Positions 8,896-17,769 of a stretch of DNA of 64,000 nt are shown one piece after another (the first letter of the stretch is position 1; each line of letters opens with the position of its first letter). The position numbers and the translations under genes are program-made. Origin of the DNA: Bacteroidaceae bacterium (GTDB lineage: Bacteria; Bacteroidota; Bacteroidia; Bacteroidales; Bacteroidaceae); the NCBI GenBank assembly GCA_017619585.1, contig JAFZSA010000037.1:49237-113236 (forward strand), in the 5' to 3' direction. Below the pieces are notes generated by a model, which ran no database searches, was not told the origin of the DNA, and saw only the letters and a program-made list of their open reading frames with translations.

Positions 8896-11193
8896 TCAAC
8901 GTACGTATCCGTAGATCTTCTCCTTCCAGGAGTAGTGCTGCTTGACCATCTCGTAGCCGTTGACGGCAAGCTGCTGGCGAAGGTCGGGATGATTCATGAT
9001 TCTCAGGCAGGCATCCGCCAATGTAGCTGGTTCATCCTGGATGAGGCAGTTCTCTTCGTGCTTGAGTTCAGGGATTGCATTGGAGATGAGGCTTGTCATT
9101 ACAACGGGAATGCCGCAACTCATGGCTGCAAGAACCTTGTTCTGTATACCTGCAGCAACTCGAACGGGTGCTATAGCCAGGCAAGCATCACTGATGGTGC
9201 TCTCTATCTCGTCTACATAACCGGTAACGAAGATATTCTCTGAGGCCAGTTGCTGTATGCTTTGTGGGGGCTGTGCTCCCACAATATAGAACTGGGTATT
9301 GGGCTTTTGCTTGAGAATTCGTGGGAAGATATCCTGTACAAAGCATAATACGGCATCTTGATTCTGTAGCGTTCTCATATTACCAACAAAGACAATCTTG
9401 TTGGGGTCATATTTGTGCTTGATACTCTTGCTGCAGAGAATACCGTTTGTGTGAAGCTCCAGGCTTTCCGGATGGAGGGATTTTGTCTTCAGATAGTCTA
9501 TGTCGGCCTGAGAAACCAATACGTTCTTAGGGAAGTGCAGCAGGCTGTACTGCTCGGCTCTGAGTATAAGGCGCTGTTCCATGCGATAGACATTCCTCAG
9601 CAGCCAGTTGCCTTTGCTTTGCGAGGACATTGCATAGGTCTTGGAAAGGGCATCTGTCATCTCTATAATAGAACGGCTGTGAAGGCCAAGCTCATCCAGA
9701 TAAGGCATCATACGCAACAGATGGGCTATGAACAGGTCCGGGTTCTCTTTCTGTATAATCTCGCGTAACTTCCTTCTGTAGGAACCTGACATATAGAAGC
9801 CGCATTGCATGGGTTTTGCCTGCAGGAAGCATATCACCGCATGAAAGAGTGATGCTATGTGATAGCGGTGTACAGTATAAACCTTGTGGTAAATGCGTTG
9901 CGCCTCAAAGATCTGAGGTTCTCCGTTCTCCTCCAGACTGAGCAGAATCAGTTTGTATCCTTGTTTGCGCAGTTGGTGTGCTATGTTGTTGATACGTAGC
10001 ACATCGCCACCGTTTTCTGGAACAGGGAAACGGGGAGTCAAGATGCAAATTTTCTTAGCTTTTGCTGCGTTCTCCTTCAACTCTTGACGCAGGTTTGTCT
10101 CTGTGGCTAAGCGCTCGTCGTTTTTGGCGATATTGTGGTCAATCCTTTTCTGCCAGATCACAAAGATTATTACGTCAATCAATACAATCCATGTAATATC
10201 AACCTTGACCATGTACAGTCCCAAATTCAGCAGGGCAAAGAGAATGTCTGCAGCCAAAATGGTTAGCAAGGCCATTGTCATATAATGGCCAGTGCGCATG
10301 AGTTTGTGATGAAGGTGCGTCTTGTCGGCATGGAAAGGATGTTCACCTCTGAGGATACGACTGCAGGCAACACGTACGAGGTCGAAGGTGGGTATCAGCA
10401 GAAGCGTGTAGAAGAGCAACAGGCTATAGTGTTCGGGCTCTTTTATGGTGTTGTCTGAACAATATTTCAGTCCCAAGTAGCTTAGTGCGTATCCTAACAT
10501 CAAGCTTCCGGAATCACCCATGAAGATTTTTGTGCCCTTTGCGTTGTCGCCAAAAAGATTATACCAGAGAAAGACTATAAGGCTACCGGACATGGCTGCC
10601 GTAAAGAGGCAGAATATATTCATGCCCCAGTCCCAGAATGCCCATGTAAAGACTGTAAAAGCTATCAGGGATAGACTGCTGGCAAGTCCGTCTATTCCGT
10701 CGATTAGGTTTATGCTGTTGACAATCAGCATCACCAGGAAAACTGTCAGTGGGTAGCTGACAATTTCAGGAATCTCATATATACCACAGAACCCGTATAG
10801 GTTATTGAGCGTTAAGCCTATTAGGGGAAAGCAGAGTGCTGCAATGAACTGAATAAAGAACTTCAGATGGGCAGAGAGTCCGAAGAGGTCGTCCAGCAAT
10901 CCTGTAACGTATGTGGCAAAGATACCGAATCCTATCAACAAGGTGCTGGATTTAAGCGGTTCGCTCTCTCCAACGAAGTTGAAGATGATGGCTAAGGTGG
11001 CAGCAATGCCGACTATGGCACTCGGAACGAAGACAACGCCTCCCAAACGTGGTGTGTTGTTTTTGTGAACCTTACGATCGTTGGGTCTGTCGAAGTAGCC
11101 GTTGCGCTTACACAAACTCAGTATCCAGGGCATTAACAACATTGAGGTTAATGCCGAAGCTAAAAAGGATATGAAAATATAGAGCGCAGTCAT
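8896..11193 (-). CDS. bifunctional fusion: WecA/MraY-type GlcNAc-1-phosphate transferase + GT4 glycosyltransferase
   Basis: A 765-residue protein made of two complete enzymes. Residues 1-345 form a polytopic polyprenyl-phosphate sugar-1-phosphate transferase: GLLDDLFGLS, NSINLIDGIDGL, FMGDSGSLMLGY and the histidine motif DKTHLHH are intact. After a short charged linker, residues about 385-765 form a GT-B glycosyltransferase: ICILTPRFPVPENGGD at the start, then FVGNMRTLQN, FVTGYVDEI and IQNKVLAAMSCGIPVV, as in sugar transferases of the PEP-CTERM/EpsH1-associated type. The fusion would make undecaprenyl-PP-sugar and add the next sugar at the same place. It lies next to lipoprotein, Wzi and Wzc genes on the same strand. 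No stop or frameshift separates the halves. Sugar identities are inference. Confidence 0.88.
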   Translation of the reverse strand: MTALYIFISFLASALTSMLLMPWILSLCKRNGYFDRPNDRKVHKNNTPRLGGVVFVPSAIVGIAATLAIIFNFVGESEPLKSSTLLIGFGIFATYVTGLLDDLFGLSAHLKFFIQFIAALCFPLIGLTLNNLYGFCGIYEIPEIVSYPLTVFLVMLIVNSINLIDGIDGLASSLSLIAFTVFTWAFWDWGMNIFCLFTAAMSGSLIVFLWYNLFGDNAKGTKIFMGDSGSLMLGYALSYLGLKYCSDNTIKEPEHYSLLLFYTLLLIPTFDLVRVACSRILRGEHPFHADKTHLHHKLMRTGHYMTMALLTILAADILFALLNLGLYMVKVDITWIVLIDVIIFVIWQKRIDHNIAKNDERLATETNLRQELKENAAKAKKICILTPRFPVPENGGDVLRINNIAHQLRKQGYKLILLSLEENGEPQIFEAQRIYHKVYTVHRYHIASLFHAVICFLQAKPMQCGFYMSGSYRRKLREIIQKENPDLFIAHLLRMMPYLDELGLHSRSIIEMTDALSKTYAMSSQSKGNWLLRNVYRMEQRLILRAEQYSLLHFPKNVLVSQADIDYLKTKSLHPESLELHTNGILCSKSIKHKYDPNKIVFVGNMRTLQNQDAVLCFVQDIFPRILKQKPNTQFYIVGAQPPQSIQQLASENIFVTGYVDEIESTISDACLAIAPVRVAAGIQNKVLAAMSCGIPVVMTSLISNAIPELKHEENCLIQDEPATLADACLRIMNHPDLRQQLAVNGYEMVKQHYSWKEKIYGYVR

Positions 11194-11198
11194 ATTGT

Positions 11199-11217
11199 CG
11201 TTTATATTATATAAACG
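11199..11217. promoter_or_regulatory. palindrome just upstream of the WecA-GT4 gene
   Basis: CGTTTATA and TATAAACG are perfect 8-bp arms around a 3-bp centre, ending six bases before the start codon. The position suits a regulator site or a leader hairpin at the ribosome site. No regulator is identified. Confidence 0.35.
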
Positions 11218-11290
11218 TTCTTTAAGTTTATTTTATTGTTCTGATTGCAGGGTTTTCCTGAAAACAATCCTGTTTTTTGTCTTTTTATCT

Positions 11291-11746
11291 TTAATATTTG
11301 CGGAAGCGTAATGTTCCGTCCTCTCCTGTTAGTACCATTTTGTCTGAATTCAGTACGTCTATGTGCAGTCGTCCGTTGCTGGGGATTCCGTATTTGCGCA
11401 AGGCATCGATAGTATATGGAATAGTATCCAATTCTGAATCCCTGACGATTGTGTAGGGCTGGTTGATTACCAGATTGTCACCTTCCTGATGATAATACGT
11501 TATAAAGTAGGTGTCAGTTTCCCCTGGCAACTCTTGTAGCATCAGTATGTTGCTGCGTATCTTGTAATAGATATGCTTGTCGGGGGTGTCATAGGCAAGG
11601 GAGCCATCGGCGTTCCTCCATTCTTCAAGTTGCCACATACCGCCTAATGTACCGCTATCGTCTCGCTTATTCTCGCAACTGGCGTGCAGAAGTAGGGATA
11701 ATAGTGCTACAATACAATATATATATATATGCTTTTGTGTTCTCAT
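11291..11746 (-). CDS. lipocalin-like lipoprotein
   Basis: A 151-residue protein with a lipoprotein signal (hydrophobic IYIYCIVALLSLLLHASC, Cys as lipid site), followed by GGMWQLEEWRNADG. That sequence resembles the start of the lipocalin-like domain found in many Bacteroidetes outer-membrane lipoproteins. The rest alternates short beta strands and ends with LTGEDGTLRFRKY, as in a small beta-barrel. It lies 3 bp downstream of the Wzi gene on the same strand, so it belongs to the Wzc-Wzi transcription unit. The ligand is unknown; the fold assignment is moderate. Confidence 0.7.
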   Translation of the reverse strand: MRTQKHIYIYCIVALLSLLLHASCENKRDDSGTLGGMWQLEEWRNADGSLAYDTPDKHIYYKIRSNILMLQELPGETDTYFITYYHQEGDNLVINQPYTIVRDSELDTIPYTIDALRKYGIPSNGRLHIDVLNSDKMVLTGEDGTLRFRKY

Positions 11747-11749
11747 GTA

Positions 11750-13267
11750 TTACTTTGTTTTGTTGAACCATCCGTTATATGATACGGACAGCATACCGCC
11801 ATTACTCTTGCCCAGGATTTCTCCGTCATTATGACCGTAACTGGCTGTGATTCCTAATCCTTTTATCTTGTGTGGCTTATAGGTAACTTCAGCCATCAGA
11901 TAATTAGCTTTCTGAGGATCTGGTGTGGGCGCATTGTAGGAGCCCAAGCTCTTCTCGTGGGTATATAGCAGACGCCAGCCCCATTCTTCTGTGGGTTGAC
12001 CGCTAAGGCCGATGTGGTGGGCGTTGATGCGACTGTGATATACCATGAGGTTGTTGCTAAAACCAAATCTGTCGTTATACATGGGGGAGGAGAGCAACGG
12101 GTTACCCATCACAAACCCCGAGTGTTGCCAGGCGCCATATATGTGGTGGTTGTAATATTGGTCGCATCCACTAATCTGTTCAGGTATGGCGTTTGTATGA
12201 TCATGGTAAATTGCACCGCTCTGATCCATAGTTCCAATATGCTCATAGACAAGACTGCTTAGGAACGGATTCTTAGGCAGGTTTATTTCTGCCCCCCATA
12301 GCATATCCTTCCAGCCATACTGCCAGAACAATTGGCTTTGGTCTTCAAAGAAGTGCTCCATGTAACCTGCTACGCTCCATCCCTTGCCTTGATAGTCGAC
12401 TCGTAGATGCCAGCTTCCTAACTGGTTACCCTCACGATTGGAATAAATGTTACCATCGTTAAGGTCCCCCCCTCCAGGAATGAATGCATTCCAGAAGCTC
12501 TTGATACCATTTAATAGAGAGATTTTGTCATCTATAGGGGCATCAAAGCCTGCTCTTTGCCTAAGGTTATAGCCTGTTCCGCCAAACTGACAACTCATTT
12601 CAATTCCGCCCGTTACTGTCAAGGGGAACTTCTCTGTGTTGCCTATACGCAGGAACGCTGCCTTGGAGTGGTACAACGAACCTGAGGTATAGTAGTTGGG
12701 CGTGTTGTTGTTAAACTGGCGTTGCCAGTTATTGTCTGTATACCATCCGTATGCAATGTGACCTTTGACTGCCAGCCAGTTCTTAGTCCCAGGTATAGTC
12801 AGGAAATCAGGAATCTCCACTCTAACCTGTGGCAATGGACGCGCATTGATACCAGTTGTCATAGCGCCACTGCTTAGTGCCTGATTCTTCAGTTCAAGGG
12901 GACGCTCTTTCTGACCTAAGCTTAGGCGGAGTGCCTTCCATTGGATGTCTGTATAAAGCTGCTGGATGATAAAGTGTTTGCCCTCCATGCCTACGGCAGC
13001 TGCAATGTCGGCTCCATAGCCTATGCGCCAGTTGCGTGTGCTATCTGTCATAACGTCTCTTTGAAGGCTGGCACGCAGATAGCCATAGTTGTTCTTGTGC
13101 GAACTTAATCCGTATCTGTTACTTGTGAACCAGAACGGTGCATAGTCACCCCCACTGAATGCACTTGTGATAGTGCCTTCATAAAACACATCCTCCCCTA
13201 AACGGCTGAGTTGAGCTTCAGCCGTCCAGGGAAGGATAGTTATCAGGAGTGTTAACAGCTTTCTCAT
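11750..13267 (-). CDS. capsule assembly outer-membrane protein, Wzi family
   Basis: A 505-residue protein with a signal peptide (LLTLLITILPWTAEA, cleaved before QLSR) and a long series of amphipathic strands ending in an aromatic residue, as in an outer-membrane beta-barrel. The opening FYEGTITSAFSGGDYAPFWFTSNRYG is typical of Bacteroidetes Wzi-family proteins, which help anchor polysaccharide at the cell surface. Its start codon abuts the wzc stop with no spacer, and the lipocalin-like gene follows within 3 bp. Cognate polymer export is supported by context. Confidence 0.85.
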   Translation of the reverse strand: MRKLLTLLITILPWTAEAQLSRLGEDVFYEGTITSAFSGGDYAPFWFTSNRYGLSSHKNNYGYLRASLQRDVMTDSTRNWRIGYGADIAAAVGMEGKHFIIQQLYTDIQWKALRLSLGQKERPLELKNQALSSGAMTTGINARPLPQVRVEIPDFLTIPGTKNWLAVKGHIAYGWYTDNNWQRQFNNNTPNYYTSGSLYHSKAAFLRIGNTEKFPLTVTGGIEMSCQFGGTGYNLRQRAGFDAPIDDKISLLNGIKSFWNAFIPGGGDLNDGNIYSNREGNQLGSWHLRVDYQGKGWSVAGYMEHFFEDQSQLFWQYGWKDMLWGAEINLPKNPFLSSLVYEHIGTMDQSGAIYHDHTNAIPEQISGCDQYYNHHIYGAWQHSGFVMGNPLLSSPMYNDRFGFSNNLMVYHSRINAHHIGLSGQPTEEWGWRLLYTHEKSLGSYNAPTPDPQKANYLMAEVTYKPHKIKGLGITASYGHNDGEILGKSNGGMLSVSYNGWFNKTK

Positions 13268-15754
13268 TTATTTTTCTGTATGTTCGCCACTACTGTTTTG
13301 GGTGCCGTATTGTCCGTAAATACCATAGTGGCCGTATTTGCCGTAACCATAGCCATATTTACCGTACTTACCGTACTTGCCGTATTTACCGTACTTGCCA
13401 TATCCGTAGTAGTAGCCATACTTCTTCTTCTTCAGGTCTACACCGTTCAGTACTATGTTAACCTTAGGCAGCTTGTTGTTATCGTTCAGGCTGTTGATAA
13501 GGTTGAAGTTGGAACGTGGTGAATAGTCGGCACGACATACAATCAAGGTAACGTCTGCTACACGTGCAATAGACAATGTGTCGCTTACCAATCCGATAGG
13601 AGGCGTATCGATCACGATGTAATCATAATGTTCTTTCAGCAGTTCAATGGCGCGATCCAACTGACTGCGTGAAATCAACTCACCTGGGTTGGGAGGAATG
13701 ACACCAGCGGGCAGGACGTCAAGGTTGGCGTTGCCAATGCTGTGCGTAATCTGTGACTCCAGCAAATCATATCCCATATCATCGCTTGAAAGGAAGGTTG
13801 TAAGGCCGTTCTTGCTTACGGGGATTCCGAACAACTTAACCAGACGGGGCTTACGGATATCCAAACCTACAATGATGACCTTCTTACCCATCAGGGCCAG
13901 AGACATTGCCAGGTTGGTAGAAATAAAGGTCTTTCCTTCACCGGGGATACAACTGGTACAGCAGATAACTTTTTCTGACTCGTTCTGAACAAAACGCAGG
14001 TTGGTTCGAAGTCCTCGGAAGGCTTCCTCCATGGTGTTGTTTGAGTTCTCGCGAACCACCAGGGCTTTCTCGCCGTCCACAACCTTGCTTCCCAGAGGAA
14101 TATCTGCCAGAATAGGTATCTTGGTCAGTTTCTCGACATCTTCACGACCCTCAATCTGGTAGCGTAACAGATTCAGCAAGAGAACAAGTGCAATGGGGAA
14201 ACCGAAGCCAAGAATCAAGGCGATCATCCAGATAATCATTCTCTTGGGAGCAACCTGTCCCATATATTGAGGAGAGTCGATAATCCTTGCTTTTGCGGCG
14301 GTACTTGCCAGTGAGATTGCGTTCTCTTCGCGCTTCTGTAACAACATCAGATACAGGTTGGCCTGAATCTCCTGCTGACGCATGATGTTGGTCAGTGCGC
14401 GCTCTTGGGTAGGAGTGCTCTGAATGCGGCTGTTGAACATGCGATACTGACTGTCTGCACTTCTCTTCTGAGTCTGAAGGTCGTTCTTGATTGCCTCCAA
14501 GCTCATTCTGATAGATGGCCACATCTCCTCCAGTTCGGCAGTGATGCGCTGTACATAGGGGTTGTCTTCGCTTGAAGACTTAATCAGACGGTTGCGCTGC
14601 AAAACACCTTCGTTGTATTTGCTGATAGACTGGTTCAGGTTGTTGTTCTGGAGCCCCAGGTTGGCAGGAATTACCTGCATGGCATTGGCGGGATTGTTGG
14701 TATAGTTAACCAATGCGGTAATAAGGTTCAACTGAGTCTCTAACTCAACCTGCTGTGACTGATATTCTGTTGTCTTTGTCAGAGAGTTGGTGGCATCGTT
14801 GGTCAGGTTGATCAGATCGTTGCTCTTCTTGTACTGCTCCAAGTTGCTTTCTGTGATGTCCAAGTCGCCACGGATGTTCAGCAGACGCTCTCTGATGAAC
14901 TCGTCGGTCTTTGTCGCAACCTCGTTCTTGTCTTCGTTGGCATCCTCGTTGTAACTCTTCAGCAACTCGTTCAGATAGTCTATCGAACGTTCAACTTGTG
15001 TGTCTGTGAAAGTGATAGCTGCTACGGTTGTTGTCTTGCTGGTTGCGGTAGCTGCAAGTTTCTTGGTATATATTCTTCCTGCCACGTCTAATGGGAGGAT
15101 GTAAGCGTACAGCGTACGGTCTTCCGTCATCTTGCTAGTGGGATTCTGCTGGATGATAACGGTACCTACGGGAGTTGTGATATTCCCGGGCAGTTTCTTA
15201 ATCTTACGCTCAAATGTTATCTTTTCCTTCCTGCCTTTGACGGGGATGGTTCCTTTGATGACATACCCCTCTTTGTCGTCTTTCTTGATTTCCAGACTGA
15301 CTGCTGTCTGCAAGGCGGCCAACTGGCTCTCAGGCATATCAACAATCAGAGGATTGGTGTTGTACAATTCTCTCTTGCGTATCCTGCCATCAATGGCATA
15401 TGCCACGTACAACTTCAGGGCTTTTACAACTCGGGTGTTGATGTTGGTGCTTCGTAGGATTTCCAACTCGTTGTCGAAACCGTTACTGTTAGAAAACAAA
15501 CCTACATTCTCCAGATTCATCATCTGACCTGCTCCCCTTGCTCCTTTCTTGTCATCATCCTTGATGAGGATCTTCATCGATGATGTGTAAACTGGGTTGG
15601 TGTAACGTAGATAACAGAAGGCCAAGCCTAATGCAACAATTGTGGATACTATAATCCACTGCCAGTTGAGGACGATGATTTTCCATATCGCAGTTAGGTT
15701 AAACGCGCTGGATTCTTCTTCATTTACATTCTCATTAGCAACGTAATCAGCCAT
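13268..15754 (-). CDS. wzc: polysaccharide co-polymerase / tyrosine autokinase (Wzc type)
   Basis: The start is taken at the ATG at 15754; a frame reaching 15796 adds an unlikely basic peptide. A Wzz-like N-terminal domain has membrane segments near residues 35-55 and 510-530, with a long periplasmic coiled-coil part between them. The cytoplasmic BY-kinase domain has Walker A (SCIPGEGKTFISTN), Walker A' (KVIIVGLDIRKP) and Walker B (YDYIVIDTPP). The C-terminus is a tyrosine cluster built from repeated YGK units, the autophosphorylation tail. It would control chain length with the Wza-like channel and Wzy polymerase. It is the first gene of the minus-strand wzc-wzi-lipoprotein unit. Confidence 0.95.
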   Translation of the reverse strand: MADYVANENVNEEESSAFNLTAIWKIIVLNWQWIIVSTIVALGLAFCYLRYTNPVYTSSMKILIKDDDKKGARGAGQMMNLENVGLFSNSNGFDNELEILRSTNINTRVVKALKLYVAYAIDGRIRKRELYNTNPLIVDMPESQLAALQTAVSLEIKKDDKEGYVIKGTIPVKGRKEKITFERKIKKLPGNITTPVGTVIIQQNPTSKMTEDRTLYAYILPLDVAGRIYTKKLAATATSKTTTVAAITFTDTQVERSIDYLNELLKSYNEDANEDKNEVATKTDEFIRERLLNIRGDLDITESNLEQYKKSNDLINLTNDATNSLTKTTEYQSQQVELETQLNLITALVNYTNNPANAMQVIPANLGLQNNNLNQSISKYNEGVLQRNRLIKSSSEDNPYVQRITAELEEMWPSIRMSLEAIKNDLQTQKRSADSQYRMFNSRIQSTPTQERALTNIMRQQEIQANLYLMLLQKREENAISLASTAAKARIIDSPQYMGQVAPKRMIIWMIALILGFGFPIALVLLLNLLRYQIEGREDVEKLTKIPILADIPLGSKVVDGEKALVVRENSNNTMEEAFRGLRTNLRFVQNESEKVICCTSCIPGEGKTFISTNLAMSLALMGKKVIIVGLDIRKPRLVKLFGIPVSKNGLTTFLSSDDMGYDLLESQITHSIGNANLDVLPAGVIPPNPGELISRSQLDRAIELLKEHYDYIVIDTPPIGLVSDTLSIARVADVTLIVCRADYSPRSNFNLINSLNDNNKLPKVNIVLNGVDLKKKKYGYYYGYGKYGKYGKYGKYGKYGYGYGKYGHYGIYGQYGTQNSSGEHTEK
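13306..13428 (-). repeat. 9-bp tandem repeats encoding the Wzc tyrosine tail
   Basis: The DNA for the last 40 or so residues of Wzc is a run of near-identical 9-bp units (seen on the plus strand as CCGTACTTA and CCGTATTTG variants), each encoding Tyr-Gly-Lys. Such arrays can gain or lose units in frame, which would change the number of phosphorylatable tyrosines. Confidence 0.7.
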
Positions 15755-15797
15755 ATATTTTATCCTTTTATTTGTTAAATGCAATACTATTTTCATG

Positions 15798-15805
15798 CAA
15801 AGTTA
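15798..15805 (-). promoter_or_regulatory. minus-10-like box for wzc
   Basis: On the minus strand TAACTTTG lies at 15805-15798, about 45 nt before the wzc start at 15754. A clear TTTG at the usual spacing was not seen. Confidence 0.4.
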
Positions 15806-15873
15806 ACATTTTTATTTGTACGCGTGAAGTGTTTTGCGACATTTTTTGAAATTTGTGATAATTTTCGTGCCAT

Positions 15874-15907
15874 TTATACATGGATTGCCTAAATTGTTGT
15901 AATTTTG
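15874..15907 (+). promoter_or_regulatory. promoter for the degenerate sugar transferase gene
   Basis: ATTG at 15874-15877, 22 bp, TAATTTTG at 15900-15907. The predicted start is about 20 nt before the ATG at 15933. It diverges from the wzc promoter. Confidence 0.5.
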
Positions 15908-15932
15908 CAAAAATACGAGTGTAAATTCTAAT

Positions 15933-16760
15933 ATGAGGATATTGTATAAGGGTATGCAAAACCCTAACAAAGGTTTACTGATTGTCGGGACTGACGAGGA
16001 GGCAGCGGAAATCCAAGAAGAACTGAGCGGGCAAGGGCTTGTCCCTCAGGTTCAGGTGTTGACACCTGAGGCTTTGTCGGACTCTCTTCAGACAGTGGAT
16101 AATGTAGGTGCGGTCTGCTGTGCATCTACGGCAGTGAGGTTGGCTGATTTGTCTGCTCTTTTCCGTTTTTGTCAGGAAAAGGGCGTACGGTTGTTCTTCT
16201 GTGCTCCTGAACTTGCTGTCCTGCAGAAGAATATGCGTGTGAGGAATGTGGGATTCCTTTCTTTCCTTTCACCTCTTGATGAGCCGCTCAGCCGTTGGTG
16301 GAATAGAATAACGAAACGTGTTTTCGATTTGTTGCTGAGTGGACTGTTCCTGTTAATATTTTTCCCTTTCATATACATTGCTGCGGCAATCATTGTCAAG
16401 CGTAAAAGTGCAGGGCCTGTTTTCTCTTTCAGTAAAGAGACGGGTAGGGGAGGAAAACGTTTTGAGCGTGTAGCTTTCAGAACGGCAGACCTTCCTGCAG
16501 AGTCATTCCTTCAGAAGGACAGATTCCGCTTGATGCCTCAGTTCTTGAACGTGTTCAAGGGCGATATGTCCATTGTGGGCCTCCGGTTTGTGAGGGAAAT
16601 GGGAGATGCTGTTCCTGCAACATTTAATTATGTCAAGCCGGGAATGGCGAATTGTTGTCTTTGCAAGAATGCTGACGTTTGGTATACACAGAATTGGTCT
16701 TTGTGGCTGGATGTCAGGATTCTTGTAAAAGCGTTATTTGGTAAAAACAAAAAAGAATAA
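15933..16760 (+). CDS. phosphoglycosyl transferase homologue lacking the catalytic Asp-Glu pair
   Basis: A 275-residue protein with the outline of the WbaP/PglC bacterial sugar transferase domain. KRVFD (128-132) precedes the re-entrant membrane helix, and GPVFSFSKETGRGGK, then MPQFLNVFKGDMSIVG and VKPGM follow. In the family the segment before PQ reads LDELPQ and the Asp-Glu pair forms the covalent intermediate. Here it reads FRLMPQ, with Arg199-Leu200 in its place, and the usual GPRP reads GLRF. The N-terminus (LLIVGTDEEAAEI) looks like a Rossmann-type nucleotide-sugar-binding remnant. The gene is full length and undamaged, so it is probably expressed but unable to act as a standard transferase. 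A regulatory or binding role near Wzc is inference. Confidence 0.75.
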   Translation: MRILYKGMQNPNKGLLIVGTDEEAAEIQEELSGQGLVPQVQVLTPEALSDSLQTVDNVGAVCCASTAVRLADLSALFRFCQEKGVRLFFCAPELAVLQKNMRVRNVGFLSFLSPLDEPLSRWWNRITKRVFDLLLSGLFLLIFFPFIYIAAAIIVKRKSAGPVFSFSKETGRGGKRFERVAFRTADLPAESFLQKDRFRLMPQFLNVFKGDMSIVGLRFVREMGDAVPATFNYVKPGMANCCLCKNADVWYTQNWSLWLDVRILVKALFGKNKKE

Positions 16761-16783
16761 ATATTTATAAGCAATTAACAATT

Positions 16784-17407
16784 ATGTCGATATTTTCAAA
16801 ATTATTTGCCAGGAAATCCGATTCGGAAACTCGTATTGGCGGCATGGAGGATTTTATGTTGCTGATTCGTGTCTATTACCAGTCGGCCATAGCTTCTCAG
16901 TTGGGAATTAACAACTTGGCTGCACTACCAGACCTTAGGATTTTCAAGCAAACCTATCATGTTCAAACGATTAATAACAAGTTAGGTCTTGGCGAGAAGA
17001 AACAATGCCGTAAATTAATGCAGGATATCTACCATATCAGTGACGGTTTCTTTGCGGAGATAGATGGCAGCGTAAAAAAACGCTGCAAGAAGATGCAGGA
17101 TGTTCAGGGTTATCTGATTACCTTCCAGGGTTTCAGTCAGGATCTTATGATGTTGATGGGTAACCTTATGCAATGGAAATTCCGTTTGCCGGGCTTCTTC
17201 AAGAATGCTCTGCGTCAGATGGTGGAGAAGCAGGTTCATGAGGTGATGACCAAGACAAGTTGGAAAGACGAAGGTGTACGCCGTACTTGCGTAGCTGTCA
17301 GGAAGTATCAGGCTGCTCTTGGTTATTCGGAATCATGGATGTCTGAATATGTTTTCACCCTTGTTATGCTCGCAAAAAAGGAGCCAAAGAAAAATAGTGA
17401 GGAATAA
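16784..17407 (+). CDS. conserved-looking cytoplasmic protein of unknown function
   Basis: A 207-residue, mainly helical protein without a signal peptide or membrane segment. Basic stretches (KKRCKKMQ, KKEPKKNSEE at the end) and an amphipathic central helix are visible. I do not recognise the family. It starts 23 bp after the degenerate sugar transferase and may be co-transcribed with it, while a separate promoter follows before the zapA pair. The regular codon use suggests a real gene. Confidence 0.65.
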   Translation: MSIFSKLFARKSDSETRIGGMEDFMLLIRVYYQSAIASQLGINNLAALPDLRIFKQTYHVQTINNKLGLGEKKQCRKLMQDIYHISDGFFAEIDGSVKKRCKKMQDVQGYLITFQGFSQDLMMLMGNLMQWKFRLPGFFKNALRQMVEKQVHEVMTKTSWKDEGVRRTCVAVRKYQAALGYSESWMSEYVFTLVMLAKKEPKKNSEE

Positions 17408-17408
17408 T

Positions 17409-17439
17409 TTTGCATAAAGAAAAAAAATAGTTATCTTTG
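17409..17439 (+). promoter_or_regulatory. promoter for the coiled-coil/zapA/rny group
   Basis: TTTG at 17409-17412, 19 bp, TATCTTTG at 17432-17439; the expected start is about 20 nt before the ATG at 17469. Confidence 0.65.
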
Positions 17440-17468
17440 TCCTCGAAATATTGGAGTTTCAGTAGAAA

Positions 17469-17765
17469 ATGGATGCAAAACTGACAGAACTAATCATTCG
17501 GCTTGAGACACGTACTCGACAGCTTCTGCTGCAGTATAGTAAATCTCAGGACGAGAAGAAAGAACTCTTGTTGCGCTTGAAAGAGCGTGATGCGGAGATT
17601 CTGTCGTTGAAGCAGAAGAATGAAGAACTCCAGGAACAATATACCCATCTGAAGATGGCTAAGTACATTGATATGGCAGATAATGATGTCAAGGACCTCA
17701 GAGGCCGTATCAGAAAGATGGTGCGTGACGTTGACCGGTGTATCTCCATGCTTAAAGTAGAATAG
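17469..17765 (+). CDS. small coiled-coil protein upstream of zapA
   Basis: A 98-residue protein that is almost entirely coiled coil (residues about 10-65 rich in Leu, Glu, Lys and Gln in heptads), ending in a basic amphipathic segment. It has no signal peptide. It lies 4 bp before zapA under a shared promoter. The size, coiled coil and pairing suggest a cell-division accessory protein that partners ZapA, in the manner of ZapB. That function is inferred from context; the sequence alone shows only the coiled coil. Confidence 0.65.
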   Translation: MDAKLTELIIRLETRTRQLLLQYSKSQDEKKELLLRLKERDAEILSLKQKNEELQEQYTHLKMAKYIDMADNDVKDLRGRIRKMVRDVDRCISMLKVE

Positions 17766-17769
17766 AATT

